From Actinomadura luzonensis (GTDB taxonomy: Bacteria > Actinomycetota > Actinomycetes > Streptosporangiales > Streptosporangiaceae), in assembly GCF_022664455.2 (NCBI RefSeq), contig NZ_JAKRKC020000001.1, positions 1,927,001-1,991,000 of the forward strand: a DNA stretch of 64,000 bases, written 5' to 3'. Below, in pieces: positions 1-7,123 of the stretch (the stretch's first letter is position 1; each line of letters begins with the position of its first letter). A program made the position numbers and the translations under genes. Below the pieces are notes generated by a model. That model worked only from the letters and a program-made list of their open reading frames with translations. It had not been told where the DNA came from and did no database searches.

Positions 1-144
1 GTTCTGCTTCTCGGCCGGCTCCTGAGCCTTAGGACGCCGCCCGGGCCCCTCGTGGCGGACCAACTTCACTACGCCAAAGATGAAGGCTCCGGCGACCACG
101 ACCGGGGGGATGAGCGCTGACAATACGTCTGTTACGGCTTCCAT
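1..144 (-). CDS. small single-pass membrane protein, 3' part cut by window edge
   Basis: The reading frame starts at ATG 144 (GGAGG about 8 nt upstream) and runs off the left edge after 48 codons. It begins MEAVTDVLSA, followed by a hydrophobic segment at about residues 9-27, then a basic, Pro/Glu/Lys-containing stretch (RRPKAQEPAEK). That is the look of a short N-out/C-in anchor protein. I do not recognise the family and the C-terminus is not visible. The roughly 260 bases between this gene and the next start contain no recognisable gene. Confidence 0.6.
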   Translation of the reverse strand, partial: MEAVTDVLSALIPPVVVAGAFIFGVVKLVRHEGPGRRPKAQEPAEKQN

Positions 145-405
145 TCGTCCTCGCCTCCACGGCTGACGGGGTTTCGGGGGCGCTATATGCGCCCGGGTCC
201 GCTGCCTGGAGGAGCGTGACCCCCGTGCAGCGTACGGCGGGAACCGCCCGCACCTGACCATAGCGGCACACACATGCCCTGCGCGTCGCAGGGGCGCCAA
301 CACCCGGCAACCCGGACGCCCCATAGCCTAATGCCAGTCTCTCCAGGCTCCTTACCGGATCAAGCGAAAATTTTGCGAAAAGGCATCCGCCCAGGTACGC
401 CCCGC

Positions 406-903
406 TCAGCGAAGATCTTTTACCACGCGCGTTCCGGCCAGCCGGTCGTGCGGACCGCGCTCCAGCGGCTTGTCGATCAGGATGAGCAGGCCCACGCCGA
501 ACAGCAACATTCCGGCCAGGAGATTGACCACCGGAATGCCCACCAGCATGAGCGGGCCCGGATAGACCAGCGCCCGTTTCAGCGCCGCGCCGGGCGCCGG
601 CTCGTCCGGGACCAGGTGAATCCGCATGATCGTCTTGCCGAACGTGCGGCCGCCCCGGGAATGGGCCCACCAGTCGTAGCCCGTATAAGCGGCTCCGGCG
701 GCCAGCCAGGCGCCCATGCCGGGCAGCCGCCCGCCGAACGCCTCCAGGACGCCGACAGTTCGAAAGACGCCCCAGAGCGTGATGAACAGAATGTAATAGA
801 TGACCCCGAAGACGAGACCCTCAATCAGCCGGGCACCGAGTCGTTCCCACCATTCCGCCGGCCGCGTGTCCGCTCGCGGCGCCGTCCCGGCCATAACCTC
901 CAC
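406..903 (-). CDS. RDD family membrane protein
   Basis: A polytopic membrane protein of 165 residues. The RDD hallmarks are the N-terminal ERLGARLIEG (Arg plus acidic residue at the start of the first helix), a second helix pair, TFGKTIMRIHLV in the middle and RGPHDRLAGTRVV at the C-terminus, where the family usually has the HD-A-GT motif. RDD proteins have no general assigned substrate; some act in ion or osmolyte exchange. The start is uncertain: GTG 903 has a poor ribosome site, while ATG 894 has GGAGG only 2 nt upstream. It lies upstream of another RDD gene on the same strand, separated by a terminator hairpin. Confidence 0.8.
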   Translation of the reverse strand: MEVMAGTAPRADTRPAEWWERLGARLIEGLVFGVIYYILFITLWGVFRTVGVLEAFGGRLPGMGAWLAAGAAYTGYDWWAHSRGGRTFGKTIMRIHLVPDEPAPGAALKRALVYPGPLMLVGIPVVNLLAGMLLFGVGLLILIDKPLERGPHDRLAGTRVVKDLR

Positions 904-974
904 CTCGCGTCATCGGTGGCCCCTTCGGGGAGTGCAGGTCTCACCATTCTGGTACGGCCGGGCGGGCAAACAAT

Positions 975-999
975 AGGGGCCGGCGCGAAGCCGGCCCCT
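975..999 (-). terminator. hairpin terminator of the second RDD gene
   Basis: A perfect 10-bp inverted repeat (AGGGGCCGGC / GCCGGCCCCT) with the 5-nt loop GCGAA. It lies 20 nt past the stop codon of the minus-strand RDD gene that ends at 1019. There is no T-run, as is usual in GC-rich actinomycetes. Confidence 0.7.
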
Positions 1000-1018
1000 G
1001 TTGACGTCCCGCACGGGA

Positions 1019-2350
1019 CTATTTGATCTTCACGACCACCGTGCGCGCGAACTTGTCGGCGAACGTCTGCTGCAGCGGCTTGTCCCAGAGCTGGGAGGCG
1101 CCGTTGACCGCGACACCGGCGTAGGCGAACAGCCAGCCGAGGATCGGGATCGCGTTCAGCACCCACCAGCCCCACGTGCCGCCGGCCCGCTTGAGCGCGG
1201 CGTCGTTGGACAGGCCCTTGACCGGCATCGGCTGGCCCACGGGGACCACCTTGATGCCCATCACCATCTTGCCGACGGTCTGCCCGCTCATCTTCAGCAG
1301 GAAGTAGTCGTAGGCGATCCAGAGCAGACCCGCCACGACGGCCGCCAGGATGCTCGCCAGGAAGGACGAGCCGATCCCGCTGGTGCTGCCGTCGAGCGAG
1401 CTGTAGCTGGCCACGAAGAAGATGCCCAGGATCAGGCCGACGACGAAGTTGATGATCGCCAGGATGACGCCGTCGATGAGCCTGGCCACCAGGCGCTGCC
1501 ACCACTCGGCGAGCGGGGCGGGCGCGCCGGGAGGCTGGACGCCCACCGGCCCGGGGCCGTAACCGGGCTGGCCGTAGCCGGGCTGACCGTACTGCTGCGG
1601 GCCGTAGCCCTGCTGGCCGTACTGCTGCTGGCCGTACTGCTGGTCGCCGTATTGGCCCGGCTGGGCGTACTGGCCGGGCTGGCCGTAGCCGGGCTGCGAC
1701 TGCTGCTGCTGGCCGTAGCCCTGGCCGTAGTCCGGCTGGGACTGCGGCTGCTGGCCGTACTGGCCGTAGTCCGGCTGCGACTGGGGCTGCTGGCCGTACT
1801 GCTGCTGGCCGTAGCCCTGCTGGCCGTAGTCGGGCTGCGTGCCGTACTGGCCCGAGGACGGCTGCTGGCCGTAACCCGGCTGGGAGCCGGGCTGCTGGCC
1901 GTAGCCCTGCTGCTGGCCGTACTGCTGCTGGCCGTAGCCCTGCTGGCCGTAGTCCGGCTGGGACTGCGGCTGCTGCCCGTACTGGGGCTGCTGGCCGTAG
2001 CCCTGCTGCTGGCCGTAGCCGGGCTGGGACTGCGGCTGCTGGCCGTACTGCTGCTGCTGCTGGCCGTACTGCCCCTGCTGGCCGTAGCCCTGCTGCCCCT
2101 GCTGGGGCTGCTGGCCGTACTGCCCCTGCTGTCCCTGCTGGCCGTACTGACCTTGCTGCTGGCCGTAGGGGGACTGGCCGCCGAAGGCGTCGTCGGCGCG
2201 GTAGCCGACGACCGTGGCGTCAGGGTCGGGCTCGCCGGGGTGGCGGCCCTGGTTCTGCTGGCCGTAGGGGGGCTGGCCGTACTGGGGATTGCCAGGCGCG
2301 GAGTTCTCGCCGGATTCGTCTTGCGGATACGGCGGCTGTCCGGTGCTCAC
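1019..2350 (-). CDS. RDD family membrane protein with long Gln/Gly/Tyr-rich N-terminal region
   Basis: 443 residues. Start GTG 2350 was chosen because GAGG sits 7 nt upstream; an upstream ATG at 2383 has no such site. Residues of about 1-270 are a low-complexity tail dominated by [15 protein letters not shown] and SQPDYG units. The C-terminal third is an RDD domain: [15 protein letters not shown], then two hydrophobic pairs with [14 protein letters not shown], ending near [11 protein letters not shown]. The tail is probably cytoplasmic and disordered. Such Q/G/Y-rich RDD proteins occur in other actinomycetes; their role is unknown. The neighbouring RDD gene downstream lacks the tail. Confidence 0.85.
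   Translation of the reverse strand: MSTGQPPYPQDESGENSAPGNPQYGQPPYGQQNQGRHPGEPDPDATVVGYRADDAFGGQSPYGQQQGQYGQQGQQGQYGQQPQQGQQGYGQQGQYGQQQQQYGQQPQSQPGYGQQQGYGQQPQYGQQPQSQPDYGQQGYGQQQYGQQQGYGQQPGSQPGYGQQPSSGQYGTQPDYGQQGYGQQQYGQQPQSQPDYGQYGQQPQSQPDYGQGYGQQQQSQPGYGQPGQYAQPGQYGDQQYGQQQYGQQGYGPQQYGQPGYGQPGYGPGPVGVQPPGAPAPLAEWWQRLVARLIDGVILAIINFVVGLILGIFFVASYSSLDGSTSGIGSSFLASILAAVVAGLLWIAYDYFLLKMSGQTVGKMVMGIKVVPVGQPMPVKGLSNDAALKRAGGTWGWWVLNAIPILGWLFAYAGVAVNGASQLWDKPLQQTFADKFARTVVVKIK
1560..2290 (-). repeat. degenerate in-frame repeats coding YGQQ / SQPGYGQQ units
   Basis: Imperfect short tandem repeats built on ctgctggccgta (plus strand) code the Gln/Gly/Tyr-rich tail of the RDD protein. Synonymous codon use is nearly fixed (CAG, GGC, TAC), so the DNA itself is repetitive and open to slippage and length change. 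Confidence 0.8.
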
Positions 2351-2435
2351 CGTGTCACCTCGCTTCGCGTGCGCATGTGGCACGTGTCAGGGCACATGCC
2401 TGTGCTGCCCAACGTATCGACATAGGTATCAACAA

Positions 2436-3005
2436 TCACCTTTCCAAGTGGTCAAGGTCCGCGTCACCCGATGTCAGATGGAGCAGCATGCGGGTGTTGC
2501 CCAGGGTGTTCGGCTTGACGTGCTCCAGGTCGAGGAACTCCGCCACTCCCTCGTCGTACGAGGCCAGCAGTTCTGCGTAGACCTCGGGTGAGACCGGTGT
2601 CCCCTGGATGGGACGGAAGCCGTGTCTCGCGAAGAAGTCGACCTCAAAAGTCAGACAGAATACACGTCGCAGACCCAGATCCTTCGCCTGCTGTATGAGT
2701 GCCTCGACGATCCGGTGGCCGATGCCCTTGCCCCGGCACTCCGGATCGACGGCGACCGTGCGGACCTCGGCGAGGTCCTCCCACAGGACGTGGAGGGCGC
2801 CGCAGCCGGCGACCCGCCCGCCGAGGTCGGCCACCCAGAACTCCTGTACGTCCTCGTACAGCGTCACCGTGGTCTTCTCCAGGAGCCGGGGACCCGCGCC
2901 CGCGTAGGTGTCGACCAGGCGCCTGATCTCGCGGACGTCGGGCGTGCGGGCACGCCGGACCACCACCGCGGTCTCGGGCACTGTCAGTTCGGCCACCTGC
3001 TCCAT
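2436..3005 (-). CDS. argA: amino-acid N-acetyltransferase (N-acetylglutamate synthase), GNAT family
   Basis: 189 residues from ATG 3005 (GGAGAG just upstream); a further upstream ATG at 3029 is less likely. It is a GNAT acetyltransferase: the acetyl-CoA loop reads VDPECRGKGIGHRIV (R/Q-x-x-G-x-G/A form). The surrounding sequence (VRRARTPDV, LLEKTTVTLYEDVQEFWVA, GCGALHVLWEDLAEVRTVAV, EFLDLEHVKPNTLGN) matches from memory the single-domain mycobacterial ArgA. That enzyme makes N-acetylglutamate, the first step of arginine synthesis, and replaces the kinase-fused ArgA. The gene appears monocistronic here, with no other arg gene nearby. Confidence 0.8.
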   Translation of the reverse strand: MEQVAELTVPETAVVVRRARTPDVREIRRLVDTYAGAGPRLLEKTTVTLYEDVQEFWVADLGGRVAGCGALHVLWEDLAEVRTVAVDPECRGKGIGHRIVEALIQQAKDLGLRRVFCLTFEVDFFARHGFRPIQGTPVSPEVYAELLASYDEGVAEFLDLEHVKPNTLGNTRMLLHLTSGDADLDHLER

Positions 3006-3172
3006 GGCTCTCCAGAGTACAGATGTCATTACGGCTCGGACTTATCTCCCTCGCCTGTCCCCCTCCTGCGTCACTTACGGGACATCCTCGGGCAGGTCCG
3101 GCCTCCACCTCCGCCCGTTAGAACCAAGGGCAAAGAGGACATAAAGTTCCTTCTGTACGCTTGATCACGAGA

Positions 3173-3183
3173 TCACCTTGTGA
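3173..3183 (+). promoter_or_regulatory. possible CRP-type half-sites upstream of the riboswitch
   Basis: TCACCTTGTGA is a small dyad lying directly upstream of the riboswitch region and followed by a second TTGTGA at 3190-3196. GTGA/TCAC half-sites are typical of CRP-family regulators, and actinobacterial cell-wall hydrolase genes are known CRP targets. The spacing differs from the classic 6-nt spacer, so this is only a candidate. Confidence 0.3.
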
Positions 3184-3252
3184 CCCTTCAGTTGTGAAAC
3201 CTCAACAGATCAAGCAGTTCTGGTTGAGCAGGAACCGGGAGTGCATTAGTGT

Positions 3253-3424
3253 CCAGCGACGACGTTCCCCGCGTGTCGCACGCGGGAGACACGCCCAATT
3301 CCCGCGAGGGAAGCCGGGGACCCGCCGATGGCGACCGCCGCACGCCATCACCCGGGGTGAATCCGAATCGTTCGGTAGGGCTGCTCCGGCCCGAACCCGT
3401 CAGCTAACCCGGTAGGCGTCGAGG
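3253..3424 (+). ncRNA. cyclic di-AMP riboswitch (ydaO/yuaA type)
   Basis: The leader holds the conserved blocks of the c-di-AMP sensing ydaO riboswitch: GCCGGGGACCCGCCG, then GGGGTGAATCCG, GGTAGGGCT, and the 3' signature CCGAACCCGTCAGCTAACC followed by GGTAGGCGTCG. The outer stem can form between CGACG near 3258 and CGTCG near 3418. It ends a few bases before the ribosome site of an NlpC/P60 gene, the classic actinobacterial target. High c-di-AMP would be expected to switch expression off. Confidence 0.9.
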
Positions 3425-3438
3425 AAAGGAGCTGGTTG

Positions 3439-4485
3439 GTGAAGCGCACGCGCACGCGTGGGGACAACAGGTCGGCGGGCGGGGACGCCCGCCCCGTGGA
3501 ACGGTTCCGGCGGCCGTTCCGCCTCGGAGCGGCGGCCGTCGCGGTCGCCGCGCTCCTGACCTCCGTCACCGGCGCCCCGGCGTCCGCGGAGCCCAAGCCT
3601 TCGCTCAAGGAGCTGTCCGACAAGGTCGAGAAGCTGCACGTGCAGATCGAGACGCTGACGGAGCAGTACAACGGCCAGCGGGAGAAGTACAAGACCGCCA
3701 AGAAGGCCGCCGACGCCGCGCAGAAGACGCTCGCCGACAGCCAGGCCGATCTCGCCGCCAAGCGCGCCAAGGCGGTCATGCTCGCCCAGAACGCCTACAT
3801 CACCGGCGGCCTCAGCCGCACCCTCGCCTTCACGCAGTCGGAGAACCCCGAGCAGTTCCTCGACCGGGCCGCCACCACGTACGCGCTGGAGACCCAGCAG
3901 AGCGAAGAGGTCAACCAGTTGCTCAAGGCCATGGACGCGGCCACCCGCGCCCAGGCCGGCGCCAAGACCCGCATGGAGGAGCTGCGCCGCATCGTCGCCG
4001 ACCTCGACTCCAAGCGCGACAAGATCACCGGCCTGGTGGCCAAGGCCGAGAGCAGCCTCTACCGGCGCGCGCTCGGCGAGGCCGGGCAGCCGGGCACCCG
4101 CGCGGTGCGCGTCAACCTGCCCATCCCCGGCACCGGCAAGGCGGCCGAGGCCGCGAGGTGGGCGCTCACGCAGCAGCTCAAGCCGTACGTGTGGGGCGCC
4201 GAGGGGCCGAGCTCCTACGACTGCTCGGGGCTGGTCATGGCCGCCTTCCAGCGTGTGGGCATCTCCCTGCCGCACTACACCGGCGACCAGTGGACGGCCG
4301 GCCGGCACATCTCGCGGGAGGAGCTGCGCCCCGGCGACCTGGTCTTCTTCTACAGCGACCTGCACCACGTCGGCATCTACATCGGCGGCGGCATGATGGT
4401 GCACGCCCCGCGTACGGGTGACGTGGTCCGGGTGGCCTCCCTCGCGAACCGGCCCTTCGCCGGCGCGGTCCGCATCGCCGACTGA
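3439..4485 (+). CDS. secreted NlpC/P60 peptidoglycan endopeptidase under c-di-AMP control
   Basis: 348 residues from GTG 3439 (AAGGAG 7 nt upstream). After a basic N-region there is a signal peptide (LGAAAVAVAALLTSVTGAPASA, cleaved near residue 50). A coiled-coil region of roughly residues 55-210 follows (SLKELSDKVEKLHVQIETL onward), then a C-terminal NlpC/P60 domain. The catalytic Cys is in YDCSGL, the first His in LHHVGIYIGGG and the third polar position near MMVHAPRTGD. The enzyme should cut stem peptides (D-Glu to diamino acid bond) in growth or sporulation, like RipA. The coiled coil may anchor or autoinhibit it. A c-di-AMP riboswitch precedes it. A second family member lies at 33852-34964. 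Confidence 0.92.
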   Translation: MKRTRTRGDNRSAGGDARPVERFRRPFRLGAAAVAVAALLTSVTGAPASAEPKPSLKELSDKVEKLHVQIETLTEQYNGQREKYKTAKKAADAAQKTLADSQADLAAKRAKAVMLAQNAYITGGLSRTLAFTQSENPEQFLDRAATTYALETQQSEEVNQLLKAMDAATRAQAGAKTRMEELRRIVADLDSKRDKITGLVAKAESSLYRRALGEAGQPGTRAVRVNLPIPGTGKAAEAARWALTQQLKPYVWGAEGPSSYDCSGLVMAAFQRVGISLPHYTGDQWTAGRHISREELRPGDLVFFYSDLHHVGIYIGGGMMVHAPRTGDVVRVASLANRPFAGAVRIAD

Positions 4486-4552
4486 CGGGCGCGTGCCCGC
4501 GGTCACCGGACGCCCGCTTCCTGAGCGCCGGGCCGCGGTGCCAAGCGTCCCG

Positions 4553-4762
4553 TCAGATGAGCTGTCGGCGCGCCGCCCAGGCGACCGCCTCGATGGCCGT
4601 GGCCACGCCGATGCGGTCGCAGATGCAGCGCAACCGACGGCGTACCGTACGTCCGCTGATGTCCAGACGTCTGCCCACCCGATCTACCGTGACGCCTTTG
4701 GCCAGCTCGCCGAGTAAAGCCAGATCCGCGTGGCTCAGCTCAACGCCTTCGAGCACTTCCAT
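4553..4762 (-). CDS. LuxR-type helix-turn-helix mini-protein
   Basis: 69 residues made almost wholly of a LuxR C-terminal HTH: LSHADLALLGELAKGVTVDR, then VGRRLDISGRTVRRRLRCIC (recognition helix with TVRRRL) and a final helix. No receiver or sensor domain is present. Start ATG 4762 is favoured because a GGGGGGAGGG purine run lies upstream and a sigma-70-like promoter (4831-4860) would start RNA between the alternative start (4870) and this ATG. Single-domain LuxR proteins may act as constitutive or co-regulators; the target is unknown. It stands convergent to the NlpC/P60 gene. Confidence 0.7.
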   Translation of the reverse strand: MEVLEGVELSHADLALLGELAKGVTVDRVGRRLDISGRTVRRRLRCICDRIGVATAIEAVAWAARRQLI

Positions 4763-4830
4763 CGGGAGCCCTCCCCCCCAACAGACCAGAATTCGGACCT
4801 CGCAACGGGCCAAAGCCGCTCGTCTCGCAG

Positions 4831-4860
4831 ACGGTAAACGCATCTCGGAAAGGTCGTCAA
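4831..4860 (-). promoter_or_regulatory. sigma-70-like promoter of the LuxR mini-gene
   Basis: Read on the minus strand: TTGACG (4860-4855), 18-nt spacer, TACCGT (4836-4831). This places the transcript start near 4824, about 60 nt ahead of ATG 4762, and decides between the two possible starts of the gene. Confidence 0.5.
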
Positions 4861-4951
4861 GCGTACCCATTCCAGCACTTGACGAGCGCTATTGACATGA
4901 TCCCGTATATGTGACGTACTCGCCATATGCGGATCGGATCCTGGACACGTG

Positions 4952-5671
4952 ATGACCGATCCGGATGATCAGTCCACGCGTTCGGGTCCCTTCTCCCCGG
5001 GTCGGCGGACGTCCTGGGTTTTGATCCCGCGGACCCTGGTTTTCTGGATGATCCCTATGCGCGCCACCGGGCGCTGCGCGAGCGCGGGCCGATCGTCCGC
5101 ACCCCCGCTGGGCTGCTCGTCCTGACCGGTCACGAGCTGTGCGCGGCCATGCTCCGCGACCCCCGATTCGGGCACAGTTCGCGACCGTCCGATCACAGAG
5201 CCGCAGGTCAACCCGTCGAGTCGTGTCTCCGGCCGGACCCGCCCGATCACACGAGGTTACCCGGGCTGGTGAGCAGGGCGTTCACCCCGCGCACGGTCGA
5301 GCGGCCGCGGCCCCGCGTCGAGGCCGGCACGGCCGGGCTGATCGGGGCGTTGCCGGAGGAGGCTGACCTGGTTTCCGGTTTCGTGTGCCCCCTGCCGGTC
5401 ATGGTGATCTCCGAGCTGCTGGGGGTGCCGCCGAGAGATCACGACCGCTTCCGCGGATGGAACGAAGCCGTCGCGCGCAGCCTTGACCCGATGCTTACAG
5501 ACGAGCTGAAGTCGGAAAGCGGCCGGTCCGGAAGGGAGTTTCGCGACTACTTCCGCGACCTGGCGAAGCTCCGGCGCCGGCTGCGGGACGCCGGCGCCAA
5601 CGGCGCCGCCGTACAAGCCGACCCTGGTGCTGCGCGGCCTCGCCCGGCTGCCGGTGCGGCTGGATCGCTGA
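4952..5671 (+). pseudogene. broken cytochrome P450 (frameshift plus internal deletion)
   Basis: P450 N-terminal sequence is clear: LGFDPADPGFLDDPYARHRA, LLVLTGHELCAAMLRDPRFG, DHTRLPGLVSRAFTPRTVER and PLPVMVISELLGVPPRDHDR. The plausible ATG (4952) is in another frame and must shift near 5000 to join it. After FRDYFRDLAKLRRRLRD (about 5580) the sequence jumps in a further frame to a P450 C-terminus, PYKPTLVLRGLARLPVRLDR, ending at TGA 5671. The I helix, ExxR motif and haem Cys loop are all missing. It is a dead copy, unrelated in sequence detail to the intact P450 at 16814-18010. Confidence 0.8.
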
Positions 5672-5676
5672 ACGTT

Positions 5677-6081
5677 TCACGCGCCGGGGCAGGCGTCGTA
5701 GCGCCGCCTGGCCTCCTCGACGTCCTCGATGTGCCGCTCCGCCCACCCCTTGATGGCCGAGACCAGCGGCATGAGGCTCTCGCCCAGCGGCGTCAGCGCG
5801 TAGTCGACCCGCACCGGCACCGACGGCGTCAGCGTCCGGGTCACCAGGCCGTCGCGCTCCAGCCCGCGCAACGTCTGGGTGAGCATCTTCTGGCTCACGC
5901 CCGCGATGCGGCGGGCCAGGTCGCTGTAGCGGCGCGGCCCGTCCTCCAGCGCGGTCAGCACCAGCGTCACCCATTTGTCGCTGAGCCGGTCGAGCAGCTT
6001 GCGCGACGGGCACTCGGCGAAGTACGCGTCGAACGCCTGCCGGGCCTCCTCGCGCCGCTCGGCCGCCGTCCTCGTGGCCAT
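5677..6081 (-). CDS. HxlR family transcriptional regulator
   Basis: 134 residues with the HxlR winged helix: CPSRKLLDRLSDKWVTLVLT, GPRRYSDLARRIAGVSQKML, TQTLRGLERDGLVTRT and the wing VRVDYALTPLGESL. The conserved N-terminal Cys (C25) is present; in HxlR proteins of the YodB/QorR type such a Cys senses electrophiles. It is divergent to a quinone-oxidoreductase-like gene with 76 bp between starts, the standard arrangement for HxlR control of a detoxifying reductase, so it is the likely repressor of that gene. Confidence 0.88.
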   Translation of the reverse strand: MATRTAAERREEARQAFDAYFAECPSRKLLDRLSDKWVTLVLTALEDGPRRYSDLARRIAGVSQKMLTQTLRGLERDGLVTRTLTPSVPVRVDYALTPLGESLMPLVSAIKGWAERHIEDVEEARRRYDACPGA

Positions 6082-6157
6082 CGCCCCTCCAAGGTGAGTT
6101 ACGAACTTTCAGGTGCCTACTTACCAGAAGAGAGCAACTCTTTCTAGGGTCGCGGAC

Positions 6158-7087
6158 ATGACGAACATGCGTGCACTGATCGGCGGTTCCGGCGCTCCCC
6201 TGCTGGTGGAGGTGCCGGTGCCGCAGGCGGGCCCCGGCCAGGTGCGGATCCGGGTGGCCGCCGCCGGGGTGAACCCCTTCGACCTCGCCATCGCCGACGG
6301 CACCGTGGCCGACTACGGGGTGGCGCGGCGGCTGGAGTCGTACGGGCTGGGCTTCGACGCGGCCGGCACCGTGGACCAGGTCGGCGAGGGCGCCGGTTTC
6401 CGGGTGGGCGAGGCGGTGATCGGCCTGGCCGCCCGCCTGGAGGTCCCGGTCAAGGCCCAGGCCGAGTACGTCGTCCTGGACGCCGACGCGGTCGCGCCCG
6501 CCCCGCGCGGCGTGGACCCGGTGGCCGCCGCGACGCTCCCGCTCAACACGCTGACCGCCTGGCAGGCGCTCGACCGCGCGAGCCTCGCCCCCGGAGGGAC
6601 GCTGCTGGTGACCGGCGCGGCCGGCGCCGTCGGCGGCCACCTGGTGGAGCTGGGCCGGCTGCGCGGCCTGCGGGTCGTGGCGGTCGCGGGAGCGGCGGAC
6701 GAGGAGCTGGTGCGCGAGCTCGGGGCCGAGTGGTTCGTGCCGCGCGGCGAGGGCCTGGCCGACCGGGTGCGGGCCGCGGTGCCGGGAGGCGCGGACGCCG
6801 CGGTGGACGCGGCGGTGCTGGGGCTGGCCGCCCTCGACGCGGTGCGCGACGGCGGCCGCTTCGTGACGCTGACGGCCGGCGTGGCGCCCGTCGGGCTGCG
6901 GGGCATCGACGTGGCGACGGTGTTCTTCCGCGCCGACCCGGCGCAGTTGCGGGAGATCGTCCGGCTGGTGGAGGCCGGGCTGCTGACGCCCAGGGTGGCG
7001 GGGACGTACCCGCTGGAGCGGGCCGCCGAGGCGCACGCCCGGCTGGCCGCCGGCGGCGTGCGCGGCCGGCTGGTGCTGACCCTCTGA
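6158..7087 (+). CDS. NAD(P)-dependent zinc-type alcohol dehydrogenase / quinone oxidoreductase
   Basis: 309 residues of the medium-chain dehydrogenase family, quinone-reductase branch. The GroES-like N-domain reads QVRIRVAAAGVNPFDLAIAD; the nucleotide-binding motif TLLVTGAAGAVGGHLVELGR marks the Rossmann fold. No structural zinc Cys cluster is visible, as in QOR-type enzymes. Start ATG 6158 is used (MTNMRALIG); ATG 6167 is also possible. It would reduce quinones or enones with NADPH. The divergent HxlR gene is probably its repressor. A hairpin terminator follows 6 nt after the stop. Confidence 0.85.
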   Translation: MTNMRALIGGSGAPLLVEVPVPQAGPGQVRIRVAAAGVNPFDLAIADGTVADYGVARRLESYGLGFDAAGTVDQVGEGAGFRVGEAVIGLAARLEVPVKAQAEYVVLDADAVAPAPRGVDPVAAATLPLNTLTAWQALDRASLAPGGTLLVTGAAGAVGGHLVELGRLRGLRVVAVAGAADEELVRELGAEWFVPRGEGLADRVRAAVPGGADAAVDAAVLGLAALDAVRDGGRFVTLTAGVAPVGLRGIDVATVFFRADPAQLREIVRLVEAGLLTPRVAGTYPLERAAEAHARLAAGGVRGRLVLTL

Positions 7088-7093
7088 GGAGGC

Positions 7094-7118
7094 GGGCGGG
7101 GCCTCGAAGGCCCCGCCC
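7094..7118. terminator. bidirectional hairpin terminator
   Basis: A perfect 10-bp inverted repeat GGGCGGGGCC / GGCCCCGCCC with loop TCGAA. It sits between the convergent oxidoreductase and lysS genes, a few bases from both stops. Confidence 0.75.
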
Positions 7119-7123
7119 CGCGC

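Noticed and set aside
1560..2290. Regular repeats that look like a CRISPR array
   Set aside because: The units have no spacers of unique sequence and are in-frame codon repeats of a protein-coding gene; no cas genes are present.
2351..2383. Upstream ATG of the Q-rich RDD gene
   Set aside because: The first 11 codons have no ribosome site, while GTG 2350 has GAGG at the proper distance.
1001..2425. Plus-strand frame full of LLAVL/LRLLAV repeats opposite the RDD gene
   Set aside because: It is the antisense of the Gln/Gly/Tyr repeat; the minus-strand frame has a ribosome site and a proper RDD domain.
6095..6141. GAGTT ... AACTC pair in the HxlR/oxidoreductase gap as an operator
   Set aside because: The arms are only 5 bp with a wide spacer; too weak to list as a site, although an operator is expected in this gap.
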